DNA of 64,000 nt from Arthrobacter sp. Hiyo4 (GTDB lineage Bacteria; Actinomycetota; Actinomycetes; Actinomycetales; Micrococcaceae), in NCBI GenBank assembly GCA_002370555.1, contig AP014718.1, forward strand, positions 3,715,249 to 3,779,248. Reading direction: 5' to 3'. The translations under genes were made by a program, and so were the position numbers. The notes below the pieces were generated by a model. It had not been told where the DNA came from. It did not search any database and saw nothing but the letters and a program-made list of their open reading frames with translations. The stretch's first letter is position 1, and the number at the start of each line of letters is the position of its first letter. Shown one piece after another: positions 45,091 through 55,363 of the stretch.

Positions 45091-46472
45091 CTAGAAGCCG
45101 CTGCCTCCGGCGTCGGCCGCCATGTTGGCGAACCGCGAGTAGTGGCCCTGGAATGCCACCACAATGTCCTTGGTGGGGCCGTTACGGTGCTTGGCGATCA
45201 GGATGTCCGCCTCGCCTGCGCGCGGGGATTCCTTGTCATAGACGTCCTCGCGGTGCAGCAGGATGACCATGTCCGCATCCTGCTCGATGGAGCCGGATTC
45301 GCGGAGGTCCGAGACCATAGGGCGCTTGTCCTGGCGCTGCTCGGAGCCACGGTTGAGCTGCGACAGGGCGATGACAGGAACCTGGAGTTCCTTGGCCAGC
45401 AGCTTCAGCGCACGGGAGAACTCGGAGACTTCCTGCTGGCGTGACTCCACTTTCTTGCCGGAGCTCATGAGCTGCAGGTAATCCAGGATCACGAGCTTCA
45501 GGTCATGCTGCTGCTTGAGGCGGCGGCACTTGGCCCTGATTTCCATCAGCGACATGTTCGGACTGTCATCGATGAAGAGCGGGGCATCATTCATCCGGCC
45601 CATGGTGGTGGCGATCTTGGACCACTGCTCGTCCTTGATGGTGCCCTTGCGCAGGTCCTGCAGGCCGATGGTTGCCTCGGCGGACAGCAGGCGCATGGCG
45701 ATTTCGTTCCGGCCCATTTCGAGCGAGAACATGACCGTGGCCAGGTTGTTCTTGATGGCCGCAGAGCGGGCGAAGTCCAGGGCAAACGTTGACTTACCTA
45801 CTGCCGGACGGGCGGCAATAACGATCATCTGCCCGGGTGCAGTCCATGGGTGAGTTCATCGAGTTCGTAGAACCCCGTGGGCACACCGGTCATGCCCTCC
45901 CCGCGGTGTCCGGACGCTTCGATCTCGTCCACCGTGGCTTCCATGACGTCCTTGAGGACCACATAGTCCTCGGCTGTGCGCCGTTCCGCCACGGCGTAAA
46001 CCTCGGCCTGTGCCTGGTTGACCAGGTCCTCCACCTCGCCGTCGGAGCCGTATCCCAGCTGGACGATCTTGGTGCCTGCGTTGACGAGCCGGCGCAGAAC
46101 GGCGCGCTCTGCCACAATTTCGGCGTAGTAGCCGGCATTGGCGGCCGTGGGGACAGTCTGGATGAGCTCGTGCAGGTAGGCGGGTCCGCCGATCCGGTTG
46201 ATCTCTGCGCGCTTGGTCAGTTCGTCCGAGACGGTAACCGCATCCGCCGGCTCGCCGCGGCCGTAGAGGTCGATGATGGCCTCGTAGATGGTCTCGTGCG
46301 CAGGCCGGTAGAAGTCCTGGCCGCGGAGAATTTCCACAACGTCCGCGATGGCATCCTTGGACAGCATCATGCCGCCGAGGACGGACTGCTCAGCGGGAAT
46401 GTCCTGTGGTGGTTTACGGCTGCCTTCTGGTCCGCGGGTACCCTCGATCGAGTCCAGGTGCGTTACTGACAA
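45091..46472 (-). CDS. dnaB: Replicative DNA helicase (one frameshift)
   Basis: Hexameric helicase that unwinds DNA at the replication fork and is loaded at oriC. Corrected length is 460 residues. The N-terminal domain (PPQDIPAEQSVLGGMMLS) is followed by a RecA-like domain with Walker A ARPAVGKST, Walker B LVILDYLQLMSS and the arginine-finger region. A G is missing near 45830, which would split an essential gene; this is strong evidence that the shifts are errors. It has the same orientation as rpsF-ssb-rpsR-rplI but lies 10.5 kb from rplI. No intein. Confidence 0.95.
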
Positions 46473-46678
46473 AGCTGCCGTCCTCCATAGTGTGCCGCGA
46501 CTTGATGCGGCGAGTAAGTCATTTACCTGCCGGGGTGCCCTCCTGCGGGACCCCCACCGGACCGCGTACGTTCAGGTCTATCAGCGGCCTCCGACAATGA
46601 AGCCTGGCGGGCTCGATTGAAACCCCCGCAACGTTGAGTCTGCGCACCGAGCGTGGGAGTTATCCCATGTTCCGCAAG

Positions 46679-47137
46679 TTATCCACAGAAAGCGCCGCAG
46701 CAGCCGGACCGAAGTCCTTCCACTGCTGCGACAGCACATGTCCACGACGGCGTCATAGCGCCCCAAAAGCAGGTATCCCGCAACGGTAGCCGCCACCGCC
46801 CCAGCGTCCAAGCCCACCAACCCGGAGGGCTGTGGATAACCTGTGCACTAAGGGGCATAGCTTGTGCACAGCCTGTGGGTGAACCTGTGGAAACAAAAAA
46901 ACTTTTGCCGCATATAGGCTTCTGACCTGCGAAAACGTTCATCGAGGATGTGGACTAAATTATTTTTATCGCAACCTTCATCCACAGCTTGCGGCGCGGC
47001 GCTGTTGAAAGATCCGGCTTTCCGAGTGTCTCCACCGGCGATTCATGCCCGCCTGGTGATGCGCGGCACACCGCCTGCCATCCTTTGACGCCACAGCGAA
47101 TCGGCTGTATGCAGCGGCAGGAATGTGCTGTGGATAA
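46679..47137. promoter_or_regulatory. DnaA-box cluster upstream of dnaB
   Basis: The 690-base gene-free stretch 46473-47162 holds three perfect 9-mer DnaA boxes: TTATCCACA at 46679-46687, and its complement TGTGGATAA at 46831-46839 and 47129-47137. Near matches include TCATCCACA at 46979-46987 and TGTGGACTA at 46949-46957. An A/T-rich run (TAAATTATTTTTATC, about 46956-46970), rare in this GC-rich DNA, lies among them. This could be an origin-like region, a DnaA-titrating site or DnaA control of dnaB. Confidence 0.65.
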
Positions 47138-47162
47138 CGGGCATCTGGCATAAGCTCTGACT

Positions 47163-47618
47163 ATGGGCGATGTACTGATGGTGTTTCTGCCGGCCGGCGT
47201 GTTGGCGGCAATAATCTGGGCATTTACGACGGCCCTCAAACCCCGTAATTCCGGGACATCCGACGCCGAGAAGTACCAGCAGGACCTGGCAAGGCGCTCT
47301 GCGGAGCACTATGCCGAGCAGGTACGCTTGGCAACAGCCGTGCGTGCCCGCCTGGAAGCCAACACCCGGCCCAGCCAGAACGAACAGCAGCAATCGCAGC
47401 AGGAAGACCATGCCCGGGCAGCACGGCGCGGGCAGTCCGGAGCGGGTGACGGCCAGTATGGCTATGCGGCGCTCCCCGGCGGGATTCTGGACCCTCAGCT
47501 GGCCATGCAGTTGCAGACAATGGCGCACGACGGGCACAAGATCCAGGCCATCAAACTCCTCCGCCAGGCAACCCAAACGGACCTGGCGACAGCCAAAAAG
47601 TATGTAGATCGGCTTTAG
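47163..47618 (+). CDS. Membrane-anchored small protein with L7/L12-like C-terminus (copy 1)
   Basis: A 151-residue protein with one N-terminal membrane helix (VFLPAGVLAAIIWAFTTAL, residues about 7-25). A polar, glutamine-rich coiled region follows. The last 35 residues read HKIQAIKLLRQATQTDLATAKKYVDRL, the form of the ribosomal L7/L12 C-terminal domain (K-I-x-x-I-K-x-x-R-x-x-T-x-x-x-L-x-x-A-K). Such proteins are annotated as hypothetical in actinobacteria. The neighbouring gene, three bases downstream, encodes a relative. Confidence 0.65.
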   Translation: MGDVLMVFLPAGVLAAIIWAFTTALKPRNSGTSDAEKYQQDLARRSAEHYAEQVRLATAVRARLEANTRPSQNEQQQSQQEDHARAARRGQSGAGDGQYGYAALPGGILDPQLAMQLQTMAHDGHKIQAIKLLRQATQTDLATAKKYVDRL

Positions 47619-47620
47619 AA

Positions 47621-48192
47621 ATGGAATCGCTCGTGATCCCCGTTATCATCCTCGCGGTCGTGGCCGCCGGTGTCGCCTTGGCTGCCCGGGCGGTCAGCAG
47701 GCGGCAGGCGGCCGTCAAGCAGGCCGGCACGGCCCCTGCGCCGGATCCGGTTGAGGTGGCCCGCCGGGCCGCCGCGAAGCTCTCTGAGGACCAGCACCGC
47801 AGGTTGTACGCGCTGATTGCGCAGGGACAGGCGATGGCGGCCATCAAGCTGTACTACGAGGCCACAGGAGAAGGACTGCGGGCATCCCGGGACGCGGTGG
47901 GGCCTTGGCCGCCCACCCGCAGGCCTACCGCAGCCCTGCCGCTGAAGCGGCGGAGGCAGAGTCCGACGACGACGACACGCCCCAGCGGTTCCCCTACCGC
48001 TACCGTGCCATTGCCAGCAAGGGCGATGTGACGCGTGAGGTCAGCAGCAATATGCTCAACGACGAGATCTACGGCCGCATCCGCACGCTGGCGCGCAGTG
48101 GCGACACCGAAGGCGCCGCCACTGCGCTGACCAAGCACTCGGACATCTCCATGAAGCAGGCACGCGAGTTCATCGCACTCCTGGACGACTAA
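47621..48192 (+). CDS. Membrane-anchored protein with L7/L12-like repeats (copy 2, one frameshift)
   Basis: A 190-residue protein after restoring one G near 47905. It has an N-terminal membrane helix (LVIPVIILAVVAAGVALAA). Two segments resemble the L7/L12 C-terminal helix hairpin: QAMAAIKLYYEATGEGLRASRDAV, about residues 69-92, and a C-terminal one with DISMKQAREFIALL. It sits three bases after copy 1 in the same direction, so a two-gene operon is likely. Function unknown; one may guess an envelope scaffold. Confidence 0.6.
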
Positions 48193-48276
48193 GGCTCCTG
48201 GGCGACAGGGCTTCTAAGCGACTGCGCTCCTTTACGCCCAGGGCTCTCAGCCGCGGCACACCGCGCCGTCCGGCTG

Positions 48277-48657
48277 TCAGAAGTCGAAGATGTCTCCCAG
48301 CCAGCCTTCCTTCTTTTTGGGCCGCCGGCGGTCGTGGTCGCGGTCATACCCCGGCTTGTCGTACTTCCGGTCGTCGTAGCGCGGCTGGTCGTAACGGGGC
48401 TGCTCGTACCGCGGCTGCTCGCGGCGGGGTTCAAAGTTCGGATACAGCGGGGGCGGAACCGGAGCAGGGACAGGCGCCGCGGCCGCCGGGCCCGCCGGCG
48501 TAGGAGCGCGGCCGTCCATAGCGTCGTTGGCGCGGTCGATGATCTTGTCCAGCTCACCGCGGTCCAGCCAGACGCCCCGGCACTGCGGGCAGTAGTCGAT
48601 CTCGACGCCGCTGCGTTCGCTCATGATCAGGTCAATTGAATCCACAGGACACTTCAT
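48277..48657 (-). CDS. TFIIB-type zinc-ribbon protein with tyrosine-rich repeats
   Basis: A 126-residue protein. MKCPVDSIDLIMSERSGVEI and YCPQCRGVWLDRGELDKI form the zf-TFIIB zinc ribbon (cysteine pairs CP-x and CPQC). The middle is an Ala/Pro linker, then five short RYEQP/RYDQP-type repeats, ending in a basic patch (RRRPKKKEGWLGDIFDF). The C-terminal phrase GWLGDIFDF is common in this family. Start ATG 48657 precedes the domain; a TTG at 48708 is possible. Function unknown. Confidence 0.75.
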   Translation of the reverse strand: MKCPVDSIDLIMSERSGVEIDYCPQCRGVWLDRGELDKIIDRANDAMDGRAPTPAGPAAAAPVPAPVPPPLYPNFEPRREQPRYEQPRYDQPRYDDRKYDKPGYDRDHDRRRPKKKEGWLGDIFDF

Positions 48658-48764
48658 GTTCCGGTCAACGACCGGGGAGGCCGAATAGTTCAGCAGCGGG
48701 TAGTTCAACAGCGGGATCCCGGGGCTGACGGGGGAGCTTTGACGACGGGCGCGGACTTTGCGGC

Positions 48765-49391
48765 TTAGCGTCCGCCGGAAATGCCCGCCAGGAGCTGCTC
48801 GAACGGCAGGGACTCCAGTGCCGCCGGCTTGCGGCCGGGCTGATCCTCCGCGAGGAGGGCGGCAAACTCAGCCGCCGCACGGTCGATCCGCGACGAGAGG
48901 GGCGAGCCGCCGTCGTCCGTGTTTCCCCAGTCCTGGGGGCCCGCGAAAACGGCCGTAGCGGCCATCCTGGTGCGCAGGTAGCTGAACAGCGGACGCATCG
49001 CGTACTCGAGAACCATCTGGTGGCGGTCCGTGCCGCCAGTGGCACCCAGGAGGACAGCCTTACCGTCCAGGGATTTGGGGTCCAGGACGTCAATGAAGGA
49101 TTTGAACAGGCCGCTGTAGGAGGCGCTGAACACCGGGCTAACGGCAATGATGCCGTCGGTTGCCTCCACGCCGGCAATGACATCCGCCAGGCGAGGGGCC
49201 GCATAGCCGGTGACAAAGTTGTTGGCGATGTCCACCGCGAGGTCCCGGAGCTCAACGACCTCAACCTTCACCTCGAAACCCGCATCGGCGAGGCGGTGCT
49301 CTGCCGCAGCGGCGAGCTGGTCGGCGAGCAGCCTGCTCGAAGACGGAACGCCCAGGCCGGCGGACAATACGGTGATGCGGCGGGTTTCCAC
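48765..49391 (-). CDS. NAD(P)H-dependent FMN reductase, CE1759 family
   Basis: A 208-residue flavodoxin-like reductase. It begins RRITVLSAGLGVPSSSRLLA with the phosphate-binding loop. VSPVFSASYSGLFKSFIDVL is the second conserved segment and LLGATGGTDRHQM the flavin-binding third. The layout fits the actinobacterial CE1759-type FMN reductases of the SsuE/azoreductase superfamily, which supply reduced flavin. A palindromic operator-like sequence lies just upstream. It is intact. Confidence 0.85.
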   Translation of the reverse strand: METRRITVLSAGLGVPSSSRLLADQLAAAAEHRLADAGFEVKVEVVELRDLAVDIANNFVTGYAAPRLADVIAGVEATDGIIAVSPVFSASYSGLFKSFIDVLDPKSLDGKAVLLGATGGTDRHQMVLEYAMRPLFSYLRTRMAATAVFAGPQDWGNTDDGGSPLSSRIDRAAAEFAALLAEDQPGRKPAALESLPFEQLLAGISGGR

Positions 49392-49407
49392 TTGGACTCC
49401 TGAGGTT

Positions 49408-49443
49408 CGATACAGCCTATGCTACATGTGTTTGCATGTATCG
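49408..49443. promoter_or_regulatory. Operator-like palindrome upstream of the FMN reductase gene
   Basis: Nested inverted repeats: CGATACA at 49408-49414 with TGTATCG at 49437-49443, and TACATG at 49423-49428 with CATGTA at 49435-49440. It lies 17-52 bases upstream of the start codon, suited to a TetR- or MarR-type repressor. No regulator gene is adjacent. Confidence 0.45.
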
Positions 49444-49842
49444 AGGTAACCGATGCCTGTCCGCGTTTATTCCATCGGTGCCAGGTCACCGGCGGTTGCG
49501 CTCCGGGCGGCATGAAACGAGCATCTGCTTTTCCGGGATGCGCGGGAGGGGCACCCCTTCTACCTAAAGCGCTTAAGGGACAAGTCCCCATGCACCTAAC
49601 TGATCACTCGGCGTAGCCCCTCCACACCTAGCTCTGGCGGGAGCACGAAATTCCCTATGTAGGACGCGATATAAAAAGCGAGTACTCAGTACTGGTGTCT
49701 ACCTGACCGGGCTGGTCATATGCTCAATTTACGGGCAGGGTCACTCGGCCGGGGGTTTCAAATTCCTCTAGAGGCACTGGCTGGATTAGTCGCCGGGGCC
49801 GAGACACCATCCGACCGAGACCACCCCAGACAGGAGACGAGC
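49444..49842. other. Gene-free region before the HprK operon
   Basis: About 400 bases without a convincing gene. GATATAAAA near 49669-49677, followed by AGTACTCAGTACT at 49681-49693, is a possible promoter -10 region with a repeated half-site for the downstream operon. An open frame from 49720 into the first gene lacks protein-like composition before 49843. Confidence 0.35.
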
Positions 49843-50932
49843 ATGCGCACCTGGCAGAGCAAGGCACTGCACTTCGACATCCACGGCCGCATCACGATCC
49901 GCGTCGACGCAAAGGCGCCGTCAGCGACCCAGCTCCAGAGCATGTTGGCATGTTTCGCCACCGACACCGAACGGTCCGCTGACATCGTCGTCGACGCCGG
50001 GCCGGAGCCAATGCCGGATGCGGGTCTGCTCGAGCACGAACTCGCGTACACGGGGAACAGCGTGCGCTTCCAAGCCGATCGGGTCCAGATCGTCAGAGAC
50101 GCAGAGCAGTGGCGCATTCACGGGCCGGGCGAGCTGTTGACCTCCGTGGTCCCTGTTCTCGATGTCGCCATGGTCGGTCGGGGAGCCGGCATGATCCACG
50201 CGGCAACGATGGCGTACCGGGGTCATGCGATCGCGCTTCCCGCCGCCGGGGGACCGGTAAGACGAGCACCGCCGCCAAGCTGATGCGCCGCGAGGGGTGG
50301 TCGTTCATGGGAGATGACTGGGCCTTCCTCGCCGAGGACGCCACGCTGCTCGGCTACGCGAAGCCGATGTTCATCAAGCCGCACCACCGGACCATATACC
50401 CGCACCTGTTCGAAGGTGTCCGGAAACCCCTTGTCCCGTCACAGCTCTCGAAGAGCGTCGGCCGCCTCACGACGGTGGTGCATCCTTACGTTATCCGTTA
50501 TCCGCGCCTCGCGGACTTCTCCCGGCGATGGTCGCCGGAGCACCGCATGGTCGAGGCGGGGACCGCGTTCCCGGGGCGAGAAGTGACGACCTCGGCCCCG
50601 CTCGCGGCCGCCGTCTACATCGAGCGCTTCGAGGGCGCCCGGTCTCGGATCGTCGAGCGGACGAGCGATTGGATGGTCGACCGCATGATCGGCAACTTCC
50701 ACATCGAGATGGCGGGCTTCTCGCAGCGGGTCGTGACTGGCCTGGCGGCCACCTCCGTCCTCCCGTGGCGCGAGCACTTCGCGGCGAAGGGGTCGTGCTG
50801 AGCAAGGCACTCGACGGACGTCCCTGCCACCTGTTGCAGGTGCCCGCGGCGTACACGGCGGACGAAGCGTCGGACGACATCGTCCGGTATCTCGAGGAGC
50901 TGCTGCCGTCGGTCCTCGACCAGGAGGCCTGA
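49843..50932 (+). CDS. HPr kinase-like P-loop protein (two frameshifts)
   Basis: Corrected length is 363 residues. The P-loop AAGGTGKTS (about residues 133-141), MRREGWSFMGDDWAFL with paired aspartates and a YPHLFEGVRKPLVPSQL-type middle resemble HprK-type serine kinases and the PEP carboxykinase fold. The N-terminal 130 residues are the variable domain found in HprK-related proteins near glycan or peptide clusters. There is no PTS or lasso-peptide gene here. AGGAGACG precedes the ATG. First gene of a seven-gene overlapping operon; its target is unknown. Confidence 0.65.
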
Positions 50933-50933
50933 G

Positions 50934-51762
50934 GTGCGGGACACAGAGGGTCATAGCCTTGCCGATGTCACCGCGGTCGTTCCGGCCCGCAACGCGGAGC
51001 ACCTGCTCCCGCGCTGTTTGGGGCCCTGCGTCAGTCAGGTGTAGCCGAGATCATCGTGGTGGACGGATGCTCCACCGACCGCACCGTCGACCTCGCCCTC
51101 GCGGCCGGTGCCCGGGTCCTGAGTGACGAGGGGCGCGGCCTGCCATGGGCTCGAACGCTCGGTGTGCAGAGCAGCAGCACCCGTTGGGTCCTGCTCGTCG
51201 ACGCCGACGTCGTGTTCGGGCCCACGGGGGCTGCCGACCTGCTCACGGAGCTGGTCGAGGGCGGCTACGACGCCCTCCAGGCCGGTCTGGAGAGTGTCGC
51301 TGGACCGGGCTACTGGGGACAGGCGCTGGCACATCACCATCGCACCGGACGCAGCCGCAACTGGTTCGGGCTCGTGGCGACGGTAGTCGACCGGGACCTG
51401 ATGCTGGGCGTGGGTTTCGACGACTCGTTCAAGTCGGGAGAGGACATCGAGCTGCGTTGGCGGATGCGGGAGTCAGGGCTGCGAACGGCGGTGTCACGCC
51501 GGGTCGTCGTCGAACATCGTTTCGCCGCAGACGACTTCGACTTCGCGCTAGACCAGTTCCTCATGGACGGAACGGGACTGGGACGGATGGTCCGAAAGCA
51601 CGGCTGGCGCGGTGCGAGGTTGGCGCTGCTGCCCTTCGCCGCGGCAGTCCGGGCAGCGCCTTGAGCCTCGCCGCGGGCCAGCCTCGGTGGCTGCGCTACT
51701 ACTTCGCCTTCTGCTGGTATAACTACGCCGGCCTGGCGAAGGGCTTGCGCCGTGAGCGCTGA
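50934..51762 (+). CDS. Family 2 glycosyltransferase (two frameshifts)
   Basis: A 276-residue GT-A fold enzyme after two corrections (near 51020 and 51658). It starts VTAVVPARNAEHLLPRCL. IIVVDGCSTDRTVD and the metal-binding DxD region LLVDADVVFGP are diagnostic, and FKSGEDIELRWRMRESG (the ED acid motif) follows. There is no membrane helix until a short hydrophobic C-terminus (WLRYYFAFCWYNYAGLA). The GTG at 50934 follows the kinase stop by one base. The acceptor and sugar are unknown. Confidence 0.8.
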
Positions 51763-53033
51763 TCGGGGGACCACTGTCAGGGACGGCTCGACCGTCCGGC
51801 ACTCCGCCTTGCGCAGCTCGCTCGGCCTCATCGTGGGCAAGGCTGCCCAGACGGGCGCGGGTTTCGCCTTTTGGGTCGTGGCCGCGCGCGCGACGTCCGA
51901 CCGTGAGGTCGGACTCACCATGGCCGCCGTTGCGGCGGTGATGATCTGCACGCAGCTCGCGGTGCTGGGCGCCGGGTCGGCCGTGATCGTCGCGGTGGGG
52001 CGAGGGAGCCGCCCGCGCGGGTGCTGGACGCCGCGTTCGCCATCGTGGGGTCGCCGGCACCGTGCTGGCCCTCGGCTACCTCTTGCTGCAGTCGGCCGTG
52101 ACGCCGGACACGGCCTCGCTATCGGTTCTCTTCTGGCTCACGTTCCTCGTGGCTGCGGTCACCGGCACCCTGGTCATCGTGCTGGACCAGGCGCTCGTGG
52201 CGTTGGGACGCGGTGCCAGCGCGACCTTGAGGTACGCGTTGGGCGGCGGGGTCTCACTCGGGGCTGCAGCGCTCGTGGCCTGGGGGGCGCATGGCGCCTC
52301 CGCTGACGTGCTGATGGCCTGCTGGACCCTCGGGACGACCGTGGCGTGCGTCGTCGGTGCAGTCCAGCTGCGAAGACTGGTCGGCTACCGGCCGCGATTG
52401 TCCTTGCGCCCGGCGCGCGGCCGTCCACTGCTGGCGGTGGGCCTTCCGTACCAGCTCCTCACCCTCACCGAACGCGCTCCGGGGCTGGTGCTGCCGCTCC
52501 TGCTCGCGCACATGGTGGCGCCGGAGGCAGCTGCCTACTGGTATCCCGCATGGATGATGGCCTGGGCCGCCTACTCCGCTCCGATGCTGATGGGCATCGT
52601 CCAATTCTCCGAGGGTGTCCGCGACCCGGCCCGCCTGGTGTCGACCACCTGGGCGAGTCTCCGTTGGTCACTCCTCGTAGGGGGTCTGGCTGCCGCCGTC
52701 CTCGTCCTCCTTGCCCACCCGCTGCTCAGCCTGCTGGGGGAGCGGTACGCCGACTCGTCCGCCGGAGCTCTGCGGTGGTTGGCGGCCGGGCTGGTGCCCT
52801 ATGCGGTGCTGCAGGCCTACAACGCCATGTGCCGGGCCCTCGGTCGCTACTCGGAGGCGATCGTGGTCGGCGTGATGCTCGGAATCGCCCTCTGCGCCGC
52901 AGCGCTGTGGACCGCCGACAGGGGCCCCAGCGCCATGGCCCTTGCGTGGTTGGTGGTGCTCTCCATCGCGGCCGCGGCGGCCGGCCTCCGGCTGCTCGCC
53001 GTCCTCCGGCGCGTAAGAAAGGACGCACGATGA
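51752..53033 (+). CDS. Oligosaccharide flippase family protein, Wzx-like (two frameshifts)
   Basis: A 427-residue membrane protein with about 12 helices. It begins with GLIVGKAAQTGAGFAFWVVA, the typical first helix of the MATE-like polysaccharide flippases, followed by DREVGLTMAAVAAVM. Later helices include LLAVGLPYQLLTLTERAPGL and GLVPYAVLQAYNAMCRALGRY. Two bases are missing near 52008 and 52053. The start overlaps the glycosyltransferase by 11 bases and the stop overlaps the next ATG (ATGA). It probably moves a lipid-linked glycan outward. Confidence 0.75.
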
Positions 53034-54817
53034 GACAAACGATGACCGGCACGCTCGATGCGACAAGCCGCACGGAGGGACGCTGGAAGCCCCGTGACGT
53101 GTGGTGCGCGCTGGCGGGAGTCATGTCGCTGGCGCTTGCCGTGGGGGCCGCCTCCACCGTGACCGTGCCTGTGAACAGCGATCTGGGGCTCGTCGCCGTG
53201 CTGCCCTACCCGTTCTGGGCGGGGTCCTGCTTCTGAACGTCGCCTTCGTCGTGGCGCTGCGGGGGGATACTGCGGGCCCGGCGCGACGCCCGGTCATGAT
53301 ATGGCTCGTCGTGGTGCTCGTGCTTGTGCTCTTCGGGACCGCAGCCTTCGTGACGGACGTACCGCGGGGTGAGGTCGCGTTCCGTCACCTCGGCGTCGCC
53401 GACGCCCTCTCGCGCACCCAGGAAATCGACCCGGACATCGACGGATACTTCAACTGGCCGGGTTTCTTCGCGCTCCTGGCGACGCTGCTCCGGGCGACCG
53501 GTCTTGACCCGGTGGCCGTTGCCCTGTGGGCACCGGTGCTCAACATGGGTCTGTGGCTCGCTGCCCTGGGCGTGCTGACCGGCTACCTGACGCGCGATCC
53601 GCGACGGCGCTGGCTCGTGCTTTGGGTCTTCTGCCTCGGCAGCTGGCAGGACCAGGACTACCTGTCTCCCCAGGCGTTCGGCTTCTTCCTGTACCTCGTC
53701 GTAGTCGCGCTGCTCGTCGGCCCGTTGGCCGCGCGGGCTCCCGAGATCCACGGCTACCGTCGCGCCGACCTAATGGCGTGGTGGCGAGGGCGGTCGCCCG
53801 CCGAGCCCCGGCCAGGGCACCGGGTGGCGCGCTCGTGGTGACCCTACTGCTCGTCGCGGTCATCTGCGCGAGCCATCAGCTGACGCCGTTCATGGTGCTT
53901 ATCGCCATCACCGCCCTCACCCTGAGCGGACGTGTCTGGCCCAGCCGGCTGCCCCTGATCACCGTAGTCGTGCTGACGCTGTGGCTCGCCTACCCCGCGA
54001 GTGCATACCTCATCGGGAACCCACCCCTGGCGGAAGCAGGACTGCAGGCCGCGACCGAGGCGAACGTCATCGACCGCCTCGACGGGACCGCTGGGCACGT
54101 ACTGGTGGTGCAGGTCAGGATCGTTCTCACCCTCGTGCTGTGGGCGCTTGCCGCGGCGGGGGCGGTGCGCGACTGGCGCAGAGGACGTCTCGACATCCGG
54201 GTAGTCCTCCTGGCTGCTACCCCACTGCTGCTCTTCCCCGCGCAGTTGTACGGCGGGGAGATGCTCATCCGCGTCTCGCTGTTCGCGCTGCCCTTCATCG
54301 CCGTGCAGGCGTGCTCGGTCCTGCTTCCCATGGAAGGCAGCACACGCACCTCCTCCCGCGCCGCGGGGGGCTTGCGCTCACCTGCTTCCTGCTGGCCGTG
54401 CTGACGGTGACGGGCCGATTCGGGAACGCCCAGTATGACGTCTTCACCGATGATGAGATCGCCGCCGTCGCCGCCGTGCAGCGTCTCGCGCCCCCCGGCT
54501 CAACGATCATCTCGGCTGCGCACCCGACGCCATGGCGCAGCGAAGCCTACCTCGAACACCGAGCCCGGACTATCGACGACATGTGCGGGTCCGACATGTC
54601 GACGGCACGGTGCGGCCCACTTGTTTACGACTACGCCCGACACAGCCCTGGCGGTGCCGTCATGTTGCTCACGCGCTCGTCGGAGGCGAGTCTCGTGGTG
54701 CAGGGCGCCAGCAGCGCGGGCGGCTTCGCCGAGCTGGAGAAGTGGCTGAGCGTGCAGGACGGCGTGGAGCTCGCGTTCAGCAACGTCGACGCACGCGTGT
54801 ACCGGGTGACGCCATGA
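53030..54817 (+). CDS. Polytopic membrane protein of a glycan operon (three frameshifts)
   Basis: A 596-residue protein after three corrections (near 53220, 53815 and 54370). About 12 helices are followed by a soluble C-terminal domain of about 130 residues (FTDDEIAAVAAVQRLAPPGS to the end). The layout resembles GT-C glycosyltransferases or polymerase-like membrane proteins; an extracytoplasmic loop with QEIDPDIDGYFNWPGFFALL carries the acidic residues expected of the former, including a possible D-x-D. I do not recognise a specific family. Confidence 0.6.
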
Positions 54818-55151
54818 GCGGCGGCATCAGCCGGCTCACCGTGGCGCTCGGTCTCGCGGCCGTCGCGCTGTCGGTGGTGACACTCGTCGGGCTGCCGACA
54901 CCGCTGCAAACGTTCGCCGCGATAGCTGTCCTGGTCCTGCTGCCGGGCAGGCACTGGCCCGGCTCATGCAGGTGACCGACCTCGCGCTCGGCGCGCTGCT
55001 CGTCCTGGCGCTCGGCCTCGCCACGCTCACGGCGGTGTCCACGGCGATGTTTTACCTCGCTGTGTGGTCCTGGCAGGCGTGCGTCGTCACGATGGGCATT
55101 ATCACCATCCTCGCGTGCCTGGCACGCGCACGACAGGAGGCCACGTCATGA
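54814..55151 (+). CDS. Small four-helix membrane protein (one frameshift)
   Basis: A 112-residue protein with hydrophobic segments at about residues 8-26, 30-45, 55-75 and 80-103 after restoring one G near 54950. It overlaps both neighbours by four bases. A small helix bundle of unknown family, found only by reading across the shift; the two halves otherwise look like unrelated fragments. Its place in the operon suggests a subunit or accessory of the glycan machinery. Confidence 0.5.
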
Positions 55152-55363
55152 TCGACGTCATGATCAACCTGGCGGGACTGGTCGCGGCTGCCGCCCTGCT
55201 CATCACCCTCATCGCGCTTGAGGTACGACGCGCCGGACCAGACACCGGGCAGCCCACACGCTCGAGGCTCCTCGGCCCAACTGTGAGCCGCTGGGTCGTC
55301 GTCGTCATGTGGACGATGTACCTGTTCCTCTTCCTTCCACGCGTGCTGGGACTACTCGTGTGA
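55148..55363 (+). CDS. Small two-helix membrane protein
   Basis: A 71-residue protein with two membrane helices (MINLAGLVAAAALLITLIA and WVVVVMWTMYLFLFLPRVLG) joined by a polar loop with GPDTGQPTRSRLLGP. ACAGGAGG lies 6 bases before the ATG. It overlaps the previous gene (ATGA-type) and its stop overlaps the GTG of the phosphoesterase. No family is recognised. Confidence 0.55.
   Translation: MIDVMINLAGLVAAAALLITLIALEVRRAGPDTGQPTRSRLLGPTVSRWVVVVMWTMYLFLFLPRVLGLLV

Noticed and set aside
46679..47137. Calling this region the chromosomal oriC
   Set aside because: dnaA and dnaN are absent and only three perfect boxes are present, fewer than in known actinobacterial origins, so it is reported as origin-like only.
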